From positions 2,923,201 through 2,987,200 of the forward strand of contig OW203984.1 of NCBI GenBank assembly GCA_934047225.1: a stretch of 64,000 nt of DNA, written 5' to 3'. A program made the translations under genes and the position numbers. Below, piece after piece: positions 11,485 through 22,459 of the stretch. The notes under the pieces were generated by a model. It was given only the letters and a program-made list of their open reading frames with translations. It did not search any database and had not been told where the DNA came from. Position 1 is the first letter of the stretch; each line of letters begins with the position of its first letter. This DNA is from Ypsolopha sequella. Taxonomy: Eukaryota; Arthropoda; Insecta; Lepidoptera; Ypsolophidae.

Positions 11485-11915
11485 GGTAAATTCAAATTCA
11501 AAAAGTTTATTTTGCAAAGTAGGTATATATAATACACGTTTCACAAGTCAAATTTTAATCTTATAAAAATATATGTAATAAAATAATGAATGTACATGAA
11601 CTACTTAGATTAAATGTTTTTTTAATTTATGTAGCAATATATATACGATTAAAATTATAGGTAAAATATTATTATACAAGGTGAAATCCAATCAACCGCC
11701 CGAACCCACACCGGAGACCCGGCCAGGGACCAGGAACAAGGTTCAATGATTACCAACCGAGCCCCCAGCACGAATCCAGGCGGCTGACCAAATCCCATCC
11801 TATATACTACATAGTAATAGGTTACATATATAAATACATGCCTACCTCCGCCCATTCGATTAGTCTTGCTAAGAAGAACGGGCAAGAAACTTGGCAAGAT
11901 CATGTCTTTTTTTTT
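11485..11915. repeat. Dispersed repeat abutting the satellite
   Basis: Positions 11496-11650 are repeated at 35888-36040 in the same orientation with few changes (starts attcaaaaagtttattttgc, ends tatatacgat). Near the other side, aagaacgggcaagaaac (about 11874-11890) is a phrase widespread in lepidopteran transcripts with LINE or SINE tails. A retroposon 3' end in minus orientation is likely, but the family is not identified. The 82-codon open frame at 11655-11903 (minus) is not supported as a gene. Confidence 0.6.
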
Positions 11916-12199
11916 AACATAAACTTATACTATACATCAAATTAATTACATCTACTTTAACCAAGGGATAAGAAAATACCAGGCCCTTCTCAAACACTGT
12001 GATCCTAAGATCCACTGACGATAAAATGATTGATAAAATGAAGAATACTTAATCCATAGTGCGTATTTGTATGTATTGGCCAAGTATTCCTCGTTTGATT
12101 TATTTTTTAAATTAAATACACTACAACAGCTTTTAATTAATTTTTGTTTTTTTTAATATAAATATACTGATAGATAGGATAATACAAATCTAAAGTAAT
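11916..12199. other. AT-rich sequence
   Basis: No supported gene or repeat. The right part may belong to the element tail that carries the hammerhead-like motif just beyond. Confidence 0.4.
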
Positions 12200-12242
12200 C
12201 TCAAGATATATTTCGGGTCCGATGGACCCGGCATCAGTTGAG
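12200..12242 (-). ncRNA. Hammerhead-like ribozyme motif (core variant)
   Basis: Read on the minus strand from 12242: stem I strand CTCAA, core CTGATGC, a hairpin GGGTCC/GGACCC with a 3-nt loop, GAAA, the palindromic TATAT segment ending in C (an NUH-type AUC site), then TTGAG, which pairs perfectly with CTCAA. This is the type I hammerhead layout with a minimal stem III. The core has C where the canonical CTGATGA has its last A, so activity may be lost. The same design recurs at 29193-29235 and 51704-51751 with different stem sequences that still pair. Confidence 0.6.
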
Positions 12243-12486
12243 TATCTTAATATATCATCTGATTTATCACTCATCTGTGGGTCTTGGTATCAAAGTGTTT
12301 TCGTTGGGCCTGGTAACCTTTCTCTTTTGTTGAGTGTACATTCGTAAATATTTGCACTGTTTCACTCAGCTCTTTTAACTTGCATAGTAAGCAAGCAAGT
12401 AGTGGAAACAAAGAAACTTTACCATGTGAAAACTATATGTGACATTATTTTATAATCCTGTCAAAACTATACATTTATTTTATAGC

Positions 12487-12567
12487 CAAATTCATACTGG
12501 GTGCTTGGTAAGTGATCAGTGTCACGGATCACACTTTGCTAATTCCACAAAATTAAATATTCACCTG
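12487..12567 (+). repeat. Relic of the 'caaggtga' MITE
   Basis: The phrases ccaaattcatac, cttggtaagtgatcag and aaatattcacct follow the order seen in the MITE copies at 46836-46974 and 51782-52047, but the terminal ends have decayed. Confidence 0.55.
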
Positions 12568-12614
12568 CTATAATTAGTAATTGAATCTGGAAATAAGTGA
12601 ATAAATGTCACCGT

Positions 12615-12986
12615 AAGGTGGTAGAGCTGATGCCGGGCTCGACTGTGGAGATTTAATTACCACCATCTTACTTGGAGTCCCCCTCGAAGTAATTCGGGGG
12701 AGAGTAAGAGGACAGCTCACAGGCAAAAAACCAAGAGGCCCACCATGCCTGGGACCGATGGATGGCGGTATATCCATCCGTAATAGCCGGGCCTTATATG
12801 GAGCAGACTGGTGACTGGCAGTGGCGTCACTGGTGCGAGGGTTCCGGCACCGCGCTCACCAACCCGCCTGCCCAGCGTGTGTGAGTATGGGCAATTCTTC
12901 CAGGATGACCGCCGGGAGTTACAAAGTCCTGGAAAGGCTTATGTCCAGCAGTGGACGAACTAGGCTGATGGATGGATGGATGATGA
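12615..12986 (+). repeat. Dispersed retroposon copy with GATG tail, copy 1 of 3
   Basis: About 370 bp shared with 44820-45167 and 47260-47624. All start near ggtagagctgatgccggg, run through gtccagcagtgga(c/t)gaa and end in a short (GATG)n run. Such tails are typical of lepidopteran non-LTR elements or SINEs that use them. The open frames inside differ between copies and are not conserved. It may be a 5'-truncated LINE or a SINE; I cannot choose. Confidence 0.75.
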
Positions 12987-15856
12987 GACAATATTTATAT
13001 GAGATATTGTACAGCACGATTTTAATACAAAATTAATTAATAATTAAATTTAAAATAATTAAATTAGTAGTAGTCGCTAACGTGTATCGAGTACAAAACT
13101 CATGGTAGGGCTACTATCTGAGAATATACAAAATAATTTCCAAGTAAACCTACTGCTGGATTAACTTGAAGTGAACGCTTCGCTAAACTCGATGACAAAA
13201 CTGCAGTAGCCCTTGCCTACGCTACCGTTAAAACCGCTACTTTATGCCAGACGAAAAACAACTCTCTTCCACTACACAACAATGCTGATTTTCCTCTAAA
13301 CAATAAATGGAAAACCTTCTGAATACAGATGATCTCGTCACCCGAGGCCGAGGTTCACTAACCAGTACTCTGCCGGTTTCAATTCAGAACGGACGTATTT
13401 TCTTTCAAACTTTGCGCAAACTTTTTCCGGTCTTCTTGTGTCGGTTAACTTCGCATCATTCGCGAGGAAAGTGGAGTTTTGTGTGGTTCGATTCGGAAAA
13501 GTTTCAGTTAGTTAGCAGTTATCTATCACGCTGGATTTACAACTTGACGGTATGATTATTTTTTGTTTCCTCTCTATTCATTTTTAATGACATAATGACT
13601 CATTGATATTTACGACGGTTGTTGTGAAGCAGAGGTCCGTGTGTGTTGTTATTTTGATTACACTCAGATTTACGTACAAATCGTGCATTCGTAAAACGTT
13701 TGTATCGCTAACAGTTTATCGTGTACTTCGACAAAGGTATTAGGTTACATTCTTTTTCAAAATCCCTGTATAATATGAGGAATATTGCAGTTGTTTGTTT
13801 GGAGCGCATCACAATTCATTGGGAAAAAAAGCAGAAAACGCACCAACATAATTTTGGAAAAATAATGTTGCTTTAGTTATATTTGTACCTACTGTAAACA
13901 AATATTCTTAGTGTCTAGACCAGAGCTAACACTTGCTTGAAATGTTGGTAGTTGAATTTTTTGATTTTTGATTGTTATCGAATATAATTAATTATGGGTA
14001 TCCTGATTATTGCAACAAAATCATCTAAAGTCTGAAATTTTATTTCTATTTGCATCATCTTCCCCCTTAACGTAGTCTTTGTCATTCATTATCTACTTGT
14101 TTAGATTGTCACAGGTATATAATTTATACTCTAAGAGTCTAAGGTGTGACTCCTTGATGGAACTTCATTCTAATATTAATCAAAGTATTCTTGTAAGTAT
14201 AAATAAAATAGTGGAACTCATACAAGAAGACTCATTAATGTTGTCACAGGTATATATACGAGTAACTACCGCCATATAGAAGTGATCAACAATGTAGAGT
14301 AGATTTGCATACAAATTGACATGAATCAATATACTTTGATATGGTAATTTCATCAGCAGTTTATCATATTATTTTGTAACTAGTGAAATGAGAGTCCAGG
14401 ATATTTAGAACACATAATTTCCAAGGAGTTTTTGTAATCGTCAAGGATGAGACAAAAAGAAGACAAAATTTTACTTTCAGTTTTTTTAGAAGTAATTGAA
14501 TTGTATTCGTTTTCCTAGTTGTCCACCTGTTCAAGAAAGTCTTGTAGGTATTAGATTAGAAGCCATACTTGATTTTAACCCGATAAATATCGCCCGGGCG
14601 GCGATTCAGTACTGAAAGAGGTCATATTATTTCGTCTTCTAAACAGTGGCGAAAAAGCCTCGGATATGATGTGCTCAATATATTTTGATTCAATGATAGA
14701 TTAAAAAACTTCGTCAACTTAAGTGTGCAACATGCCATCAAAGTTTCTAACAATATTCCACCGCAGAAGGCGCCCATCAGATCCTGAATGGCATCACAAC
14801 TAGAACCCGATCCATCAAAATTTCTCGTGAATTAAGGCATATTGATTCATATTTCAACATGTATAACGACTTCTGTAGTGGCATGAGCTTTAGTCAACAT
14901 CCAGCGGCAGAGCCATACTTTGAATATTGATTGCTGTTTGGCATCAACGCCTTGTTCATAATTTAAAGTGTACTGCAAATAGGTCATTGAACCTTAGATA
15001 CCAATGTCTGGCTAGATCGTAATCAGATAATACAAATCTAATCCTTCCCCTCGCCCCCCTTTCACGTACAAACTTCAATTTATCAGTTTCCTCTTGATCA
15101 CTTTGATTCGAGCTGTTTGAACAAATTTATTTATCGACAAGAAATTACAATTTCCCAAATTACGCAAAAAAGTGTCATTGGGTCGTTTTTCGTCACTTAC
15201 ACAATCTTCAGTATCTAATTTGAGCTGTTTGAATACATTTATTTATCCACAAGAAAATATATTTTTCCAAATTACGCATTTCTAGTCCCTGGTGAAAAAA
15301 CAGTAATTTGGTATTTTTTGTTACTTACAAAATCTTCAGTATGAATTATTTGGGCTGTTAAATCTATAATGGAAAATGTAAAATCTCGAACACGTCACTG
15401 TACAATACGTGGCAGTTCTTCCTTACCGCCTATAGGTGACAATCGTCCAAAAAAGTGTACCGTAGCGTATGGCCGTTGGCCGTGTGTACTGTACATATTT
15501 AATGTGATGATTAATTTATTCATTACTAATGAAGCTAGTAATATCGGATCTGTTCATGAAGTACATGGTCTGATGACGAGCAGGTGGGTTGGTGCACAAA
15601 GGAACCTCGGAGCCGCTGGTGCGTCAAGTGCTCTCGCTTTGTGTCACCCTCACTGCACTTTACCGGACATCGCGATATTCTGCTTCCTGAACTGTGATAA
15701 CGAACCAATTTCATTGTATATCACAAGAGCATTCGCCATTGAGTTCTGTCTAATAAAAATTCTGTCGAAGTTCCTCATTTTCTTTCAAATGGTCGTTCAT
15801 TTTCTTCTTGATCTTTTTAATCCTGTGCTCCCTTGTATTTCCCTCTTATTATGTTT
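12987..15856. other. Long non-coding stretch with one diverged local duplication
   Basis: No supported gene. Segments starting at about 15110 and 15222 are diverged tandem copies of some 115-130 bp (shared phrases gagctgtttgaa, atttatttat, caaattacgca, aatcttcagtat). Open frames at 13307-13555, 14079-14279 and 15369-15929 lack any domain I recognise, and the last one ends inside the hairpin insertion at 15857, so its C-terminus is not its own. Confidence 0.5.
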
Positions 15857-16371
15857 TGTAGCATTCGCTACAAGTATTCAACCTTTTTATATATTTTTAG
15901 TCTTTCTTTATCGTTGGCTGCTTTTCTGAATTTTCGAATTCAAATAGTTAGAATGATCTTGTCAGATTTTTTTTGTTATTTTTCTCATATCAAAGAAGAT
16001 CGTGACAGAGGAAGGAAATTTGCCACAAGAAACTTAAAATATCAAATTTTAAAACTATATCTTATCTATAACTTATATAGAAACAGAGCGCATTTGCCAT
16101 GAGCATTGTTTAAGCCAGTTTTCCTGCATTTCCCGGTAAGTTTTGTGTAATTTTGGTTTCATTCTCTGAAAATCCTTTTTGTCCCGTTTCCAATACGTTA
16201 ATTTCCTTTCCCTCGTTTCATAAGCATGTCTTGACGCCGTTGTTTTATTTCTTTACAGCGACCCTTCGGGATTATTTTTAAAGGGTTTCTGGGTCTCCCT
16301 AGTTTGATTATCCCATCCGCCATCTTGTACGGTTGTACCTAATGAGGCCTGATGTAAGGACCACGTCCCTG
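15857..16371 (-). repeat. Left inverted arm of the hairpin retroelement
   Basis: Exact inverted copy of 17007-17521. It begins with the small palindrome TGTAGCATTCGCTACA (6-bp arms, 4-nt loop) and ends in gtccctg, i.e. the complement of the last seven bases of the primer-binding site. The remaining eleven bases of that site are absent on this side. Confidence 0.9.
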
Positions 16372-16484
16372 GTGAGCTAAAGCTTCCGATACAAAAATTG
16401 AAATCGCCAAGCTTCATCGACTGCTCCCGGGAACACCGGAAACTCCCAAAGTCACGAAGAGACCCTTACCAGGTTTTTAATATC

Positions 16485-16991
16485 TGTAGCTTAATATTCA
16501 GCATCGATTATTTTTATTCCTTAGTGTAAAGCTAGATAACGATTGCTCGTAACACCTTATTATTACGTTTTTCTTTCGGATCAAGAGTTATCAAAACTTC
16601 CGTGAAATCTTAGTTTAAAGGATCCTATAAACTAGTGTCGACAACCAAATTTAAAATCCATTATTTTATGAATAAATGCGTCGTTCAAGCTAAAAGGAAA
16701 TTAAAATCTTAAATAAGTGGAATTTGGCATAATTATTTTTTTGATCTAAGAATTTCCTTTGTAGCGATTCTCTTCTGATATTATTGTTCTTTTGTACCAT
16801 ATTTTTCTTACCTCGGTTTTGTTGTTTTTGTGTATTTTAAGATAAAATTATACGGTTTATTCATCCAGGTTTACCTCTTTTTTTGGCTGTCACCAGGCTT
16901 GCCTGGTGGCAGTCCAAATTCAATTCGAAATTACGTTCGTAGTATGTGGTAGCGGAAAATAAAATATTTTTTTTTTAAAAATAACGCTACA
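16485..16991 (+). repeat. LTR-like segment in the loop (left boundary uncertain)
   Basis: The right boundary is firm: ..AACGCTACA at 16991, then ttta and the primer-binding site. Candidate left ends with the matching TGTAGC are at 16485 (507 bp) and at 16760 (232 bp). The shorter choice begins TGTAGCGA, like the element's outer end. An AATAAA-like string (ggaaaataaaat) precedes the right boundary. Only one copy is present, so the LTR cannot be defined by comparison. Confidence 0.5.
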
Positions 16992-16995
16992 TTTA

Positions 16996-17013
16996 TGGCG
17001 CCCGAACAGGGAC
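16996..17013 (+). other. tRNA-Lys primer-binding site
   Basis: TGGCGCCCGAACAGGGAC is the exact complement of the 18 nucleotides at the 3' end of tRNA-Lys (the UUU-decoding type), a primer used by several LTR retroelements. It lies four bases after the LTR-like end. A perfect 18/18 match is very unlikely by chance and identifies the loop as retroelement-derived. Confidence 0.9.
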
Positions 17014-17521
17014 GTGGTCCTTACATCAGGCCTCATTAGGTACAACCGTACAAGATGGCGGATGGGATAATCAAACTAGGGAGACCCAGAAACCCTTTAA
17101 AAATAATCCCGAAGGGTCGCTGTAAAGAAATAAAACAACGGCGTCAAGACATGCTTATGAAACGAGGGAAAGGAAATTAACGTATTGGAAACGGGACAAA
17201 AAGGATTTTCAGAGAATGAAACCAAAATTACACAAAACTTACCGGGAAATGCAGGAAAACTGGCTTAAACAATGCTCATGGCAAATGCGCTCTGTTTCTA
17301 TATAAGTTATAGATAAGATATAGTTTTAAAATTTGATATTTTAAGTTTCTTGTGGCAAATTTCCTTCCTCTGTCACGATCTTCTTTGATATGAGAAAAAT
17401 AACAAAAAAAATCTGACAAGATCATTCTAACTATTTGAATTCGAAAATTCAGAAAAGCAGCCAACGATAAAGAAAGACTAAAAATATATAAAAAGGTTGA
17501 ATACTTGTAGCGAATGCTACA
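17007..17521 (+). repeat. Right inverted arm of the hairpin retroelement
   Basis: Exact inverted copy of 15857-16371, reading outward from the primer-binding site. It contains a 42-codon frame from an ATG at 17054 rich in Lys and Arg, which could be a gag start but matches nothing I know. The 114-codon open frame on the opposite strand (17276-17620) crosses the element boundary and is not a gene. Confidence 0.9.
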
Positions 17522-18952
17522 GTTTGTGATAACGTCATCGTGTCTTCTTAGGCCTCTTTTATAATTTCTGCATTTGTATTTTTTATTCTGTCGAGCATTG
17601 CCATTCTTCGTCAGCACCATATCTTAAAGGCGTCAATAGTAGTCAGTAACCGATCACAGAGTCAACTTTACAGGTAGTTGATGCGAACTGGGTACTGACT
17701 CACACACACACACACATTCCTTGAATATTTAGATGATTATTATACAAACGTGTGCAATGTGCATGGTTTTCATAGTCTCTCTACTGCGTTGAAAGTTTTC
17801 GCGGACCATTCCATGGACGACTTCATCATTTATTCACCCTGTGACGGTTCATTCCAGAGTTGTGATTCATCTCTAGAGATTTTCAACTTGCAATAGCATT
17901 ACCGAGACAAAAACAAATATAACATTGAAACGTCATAGTTTTAATTAAGTTTTATACCTCGGAAGTTTTGAATGTCAATTCGCCTTCACCGAGCAGTCTA
18001 CATGTTTCCTCTATGGCAGTACCTAATACCTAATATGTTTATACCATTTGGTTAGCGGATTACTTGTGAGGCTTCGACCGACCAAGGGCACGAAGAAGCC
18101 CTGACACAACTGTATATTCTATTTTCTAACAAACATATCGTGTACCTACGTGTTCGGTTACATAAAACATGAAGGAAAATAATATATATATTGTGAATGA
18201 GGTTTCCTTACTCGTTCTGAGTTTAAAAATAAATACTAAAATAAAACGGCATTATTTTTACAAAACGTTTGTTTGCGAGATGAATTTAGAAGTTTTTTTG
18301 TTGCGTCGTCGGCTGCTATGATGGAATAATTGGTCGACCCAAACGTGATTCAATGCCGCCATCTTAGGTGTACGGTCTACGACGACGCTACTGGAGAACT
18401 GCGTTTGAAAATCATGAAATGTAGTAATCATTCTCAAAACTTGTCACGAGCATAACTTATATACATATTCGATATAATATATGTATATATTACATAGTTT
18501 GTAATAAAATAAGTGATCAATAAAATTGATCACATAATAAAATAATTAAAGTATTCCATTAAATTAATAACAAAAAATATATAAATTTGAATTTTGCAAA
18601 TAGCTACTTATTTATTTACTAGTTTTTGCCCGTTGATTCGCCCGCGTTGAATTAGTTTTTGTGTGGTTTTTGACCAATAATTTTATAGTACATTTTTGAC
18701 CGAAATATATAATTAGGAAAATAACAAACAGCACTAAACTGAGCCTGTGTTCCAGTTTGCCGTTCGATAACATGATAATCGCACAGTATTCGTAACTGTC
18801 CCACCAAGAGTCTTTTCAAGAAAAAGCTAAAAGAGCACTACCTCTCACTGTCATAGTAAATAGGTAAGTTTATGTATACTTTATATGTATTATAGGTAAG
18901 TAAGTATATTATAATTATGTATGTATATTTTGTTTAGGTATCGTAATATATA
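17522..18952. other. Non-coding stretch with a CA microsatellite
   Basis: A (CA)n tract lies at about 17697-17716. Near 18620-18650 is a fragment (actagtttttgcccg ... cgcccgcg) related to common lepidopteran interspersed repeats. Nothing else is supported. Confidence 0.5.
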
Positions 18953-20660
18953 CAGTTGTGGTCATATAATTAGAAACGACTAATACCGAAGTAACTTTCA
19001 GAAAAAAAAGTTGCTGTAACTTTAGTTTATATAACTGTTACTACCTTCAAACGACATGATAATATAGCTATGTAAACAGGCTTTTATACTACATATATAT
19101 TATGTAAAATTGTTAGATTCAATTGATAATTTAATTAAAGTTCCATTTGAACTATTTATTTGAAACTTTCTAGCTATGGACAAATAATTAGGAACGGAAA
19201 AAATAAATTAATTTATTGAACTGTATCAGAAACCATTTTAATGAAATAAGCAATATTTATTACAAAACTTTTAACACAGCTTACAAAAAGCAGTATTAGT
19301 ATTCTGTAGGGTGGCCCTTTCACGGGCCATGGAATCTATTAAGTTTTTACAGGTTTCATCTGAAATTGTGTTCCAATATTCGACAAAGGCATCATATAGA
19401 TCGTTCAAATTGCTCGTCCTTCTCGCAGCCACACTCTTCTTTACTTCTCTCCAAAGATTTTTGATCGGATTAAGATCTGGACCATTTGCAGGCCAATCTA
19501 ACACAGTAATTTTTTGATCACTAAGAAACCTTTTAACTGAATGAGCAGTGTGTTTGGGGTCATTATCTTGCTGAAATATCCAGACTACAGGCAACCTCTC
19601 CTCAGCATAAGGAAGCATAGTCTCCTCCAATATTTGCTTGTATTTAAATTGGTCTAGCATACCTTCAATCTTTTTAACTGGCCCAACACCATGACCTGAG
19701 AAACATCCCCAAACTTTTATGTTTCCTCCCCCATGCTTTACCACTTTTTTCGTGAACTTAGGATTCAAAGCTTGCTTAGGCGGTCTACGCACATACTGTT
19801 TACCATCAGACCCTAGTCTATTTATTTTCGTTTCATCAGAAAATAACACGTTTTTCCATTGACTTGCTGTCCAGTTACCATATTTTTTCTCGAACTCTAA
19901 CCTAGCTTTTCGGTGCACCTTCGTGAGAAGCGGTACACTCCGGGCGATTCTTCCAAATAACTTTGCATCAGTTAAACGACTTCGTACTGTACGTGTAGAT
20001 ACTCCTCCGTCGTCAAAAACTTCCCTCTTTATATTTTCTGAACTCTTGAAAGGATCAGCCTTTGCTGCACGAACAATCAAAGCATCTTCACGTGATGTTG
20101 TTTTTCTAGATTTAGGCTTTCGAGGTACATTATTCGTAATATTAAACTTTTTGACGTGATTTACAGCATTAAACAACTTGGTTTTAGAGCACTTCAAATG
20201 ATCAGCAATCTTTTTATACGACCAATTACGTTCATATAGAGCCATAATCATTTTCCGGGTCTATGGAACACAACTCTCCTTTTTGCCCATGATTTTGGAA
20301 TAATTATGCACTTTCAACTTAGTCAATATAAAGCGATGTAACCATAGAATACGCGGGAAACAAAAAAAATGCGATATTCGTTTTCGAAATTCAAAATTAA
20401 GAATGATTTTTTTCCGTTCCTAATTATTTGTCAAGCGGACAGTACATTTAAAATACAATAGCAATTTGAAGATGATATGAACTTTTGATAGCAGTGCAAT
20501 TGTTTTGCATATTGGGTATAAATTATTAAAGCCTACTAATATAACTGTTATTTTGTGTGGTTTAAATTTGTTATCAATAAGTTAATACAAAAGTAACAAC
20601 TACTTGTTTGTCAAAAATCGACTTTCTTACCAGTCGTTCCTAATTATATGACCACAACTG
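18953..20660 (-). mobile_element. Tc1-like DNA transposon, inactivated
   Basis: A full-length 1,708-bp element. The ends read CAGTTGTGGTCATATAATTA and its complement; 29-nt terminal repeats differ at one site and are flanked by the TA target. A second, inner repeat (caaataattaggaacgg and its inverse) sits at about 19180-19200 and 20410-20431, so each end has two copies of the core aattaggaacg, the IR/DR arrangement known from several Tc1 families. The transposase lies on the minus strand and has two disabling changes. Confidence 0.92.
19271..20290 (-). pseudogene. Tc1-family DD34E transposase with nonsense codon and E-to-K change
   Basis: Cut-and-paste transposase. The natural start is probably the ATG at 20290-20288 (MGKKES...), giving about 339 codons, the usual Tc1 length. 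Codon 10 is TAG (20263-20261), so a later Met at 20251 opens the remaining 326 residues. A paired-like helix-turn-helix spans roughly residues 10-110. Catalytic Asp residues lie in LFSDETK and FQQDNDPKHTA. The third position, 34 residues after the second Asp, falls in LNPIKNLW where the family has Glu: the codon is AAA (19462-19460) instead of GAA. That single change should abolish strand transfer. Everything else reads well, so decay is recent. Confidence 0.92.
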
Positions 20661-21409
20661 TATATATTATTTAGGATATATCTTTTGTAGTACACGTATG
20701 TATGGTTACTTATTTTAATAAAATTTCCCTTTCCCGCCTAGGTTTGCTGGAAGAAATCTCTTTTTAGAGATAAGCTCGCCTGTGTACAAATCATTTAATG
20801 TATTATGTTTTAACTGCTTTTCTGTGTACATTAAAGAATAAAGAATCAATGTGGATGGTTACAAGGTACTTATATTTGTCGTCGTTAGATCGTAAAATTG
20901 AGCATATCATGATCTGCCCAGGCATATCATATTTCTCTAAAAACTTAGAGGGTCGCCTCGCTCCGCTCCGCTCCCCAAATTTATTACCGCTAACCTAACC
21001 TAACCTAACACGCTCCTCCTCGATCCGTTCGTCGTCGCACCTATTTTTGACTTTTGGTGAAAGGTTTTCGATTTCATACTTAACGATCTGCCCAATTCTA
21101 CGACCTGCTCATGACATACACATTAACTTCCAGAAAACAGATGAAACTCGAAAAACAAAATGTCTTTATGTAAATTTGGGTTCTACTCTGTATAATACTG
21201 GAATATTCATATCGATGTATCAAGAATTTTTAGAGGTAACAAACAAACAATCATTCACTTTTGTGTTAGTAGGGATATGAAAGTAAAGGTAGACAGGGAT
21301 GCACGGGATCATAATTTCTTACATAGAAGTTGTGTGTATAAGGTTATATAATATAGCTTGCACGACCTCCGTGCCGAAATTACCAAATTCGTATTTATCA
21401 AATGTACAA
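20661..21409. other. Non-coding stretch
   Basis: Contains ctcgctccgctccgctcc followed by three or four CCTAA units near 20990-21010. Open frames at 20798-20998 and 21047-21280 have no recognisable content. Confidence 0.45.
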
Positions 21410-21976
21410 GGTGGCGCAAAAGTAATGTCATGATTTGAATTGGCTGCCATTTTTGCAGATGGCGCCAAATGACACTGTTCTTTGACAATTAATTATGTAG
21501 ATATATAGAGAATTAGTTGCAAACAAGCCATGGAGCGATACTGCACACCTCAAGAACGTGGAATTATTGTTACTGCTTATTTGACAAATTTTGATCTCGT
21601 TTTGGAGATTTGAACTGGCCGTCCAGATCGCCAGATCTAACAGCACCAGACTTCTTCATTTGAGGCTTTTTAAAATCGCACGTTTTCCACAACAAACTAC
21701 GAACCTTGCAAATCTTGAAAGATAACGTTGAAGAAGAAATCGCCAATTTGGTGCCAGATAGCCAGATGTTTTACGAGCAACAACTCAAAATGCAATAAAA
21801 CGAGCGCAATTATGCATCAACTCGGGAGGTGGCCATTTGAGCGATATCATTTTTTCTAAGTAATGTCATCAATTTTACACCTTCAAATATTTTTTTTATG
21901 AAAACCGAGCTCTTATTTTTTCATTTATAACAAAATGACAGCCAATTAAAATTATGACATTACTTATGCGCCACCC
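21410..21976 (+). mobile_element. Internally deleted mariner-type transposon
   Basis: About 567 bp bounded by 22-nt inverted ends (ggtggcgcaaaagtaatgtc and its complement, one mismatch). Inside, the first 25 or so codons of a transposase (from ATG at 21530, starting MERYCTPQERG) run straight into the C-terminal part (about 21610-21840) with the motif RSPDLTAPDFF, which normally carries the third catalytic Asp region. The middle of the gene with the first two catalytic residues is gone, and a TGA lies near the joint. This is a deletion derivative of the kind that gives rise to MITEs. Confidence 0.85.
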
Positions 21977-22459
21977 ATTACTTATTCCCTAGGCATCTGT
22001 AAGATTTTTCGTGAGTACAAGTTGCTTACTCGGAGAAGTATTATAAATGTTACATGACTTCCTTGACAAAAATTTACAAAATATAATTATAAAACTTCGT
22101 CCGTGTGGAACTCGTATTTGAGTCGTCCCTAGGGAACTACCGGCTTTTATTATCGTAGTAGTATGGACGCAACAAGACCCCCATGGAAATAATTAACAAA
22201 ATAAGCAGCATCACCAATAAATCAGCACCACACGGAGCCAGTGTGTTTCAGTTTGATGATAACGTGACCCTTAACAGCAGTGGTTACAAAGGATTTATAT
22301 GAATTAACACCCAGAAAGTAGCGAAATCTCAGGAAAAAAATTGCCTTTATGTTAAGCTAGGACGTACTCGTACTTATAAAATAGTGAAAATTTCTTGTCG
22401 ATTCATCAAGTACTTTCTACTTTCACTTTCACTTTTTTAAACTTTAACTTTTTTATATT
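21977..22459. other. Non-coding stretch
   Basis: AT-rich sequence, no supported gene or repeat. Confidence 0.5.

Larger units (their letters stand above)
15857..17521. mobile_element. Hairpin-shaped LTR-retroelement derivative with 515-bp inverted arms
   Basis: Arms 15857-16371 and 17007-17521 are exact reverse complements over 515 bp (position sum constant at 33378, no indel). They enclose a 635-bp loop. The outer ends read TGTAGC and GCTACA, so the element has TG...CA termini, and GTTT lies directly outside on both sides (15853-15856 and 17522-17525), a possible 4-bp target duplication. Inside the loop an LTR-like segment ends ..GCTACA at 16991, and a perfect 18-nt tRNA-Lys primer-binding site follows at 16996-17013. 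The right arm therefore begins within that site and continues into a leader-like sequence with a short frame from 17054; the left arm is the same leader inverted. An aberrant reverse-transcription product inserted by integrase, or a later inverted duplication, are both possible. Confidence 0.75.

Noticed and set aside
7979..11489. Long open frames of 80-140 codons on both strands (MSTSTVNKRVILFI and TVLVLIMKSITLLL repeats)
   Set aside because: They are the 42-bp satellite read in frame. The period is a multiple of three, frames are open on both strands, and variant units (caacTaaag) put stops in them.
13307..13560. Possible host first exon ending at a gt splice donor (acttgacg/gtatg)
   Set aside because: No recognisable protein, no downstream exon and no promoter element that can be supported.
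15369..15929. 186-codon open frame
   Set aside because: Its last 24 codons lie in the inverted arm of the hairpin insertion, the first part has no known domain, and codon usage is that of AT-rich non-coding DNA.
17276..17620. 114-codon minus-strand frame repeated at 15833-16102
   Set aside because: The repetition is due to the inverted arms, and the frame runs from flank into element.
18303..18395. Inverted gcgtcgtcg / cgacgacgc pair
   Set aside because: Match is short (about 9 bp) and the flanks do not pair, so chance is sufficient.
20990..21010. CCTAA units resembling the insect telomere repeat
   Set aside because: Only three or four units, and similar short ggttaggttag runs occur at 25230 and 29098. 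This is common scattered sequence in moths and not evidence of a telomere.
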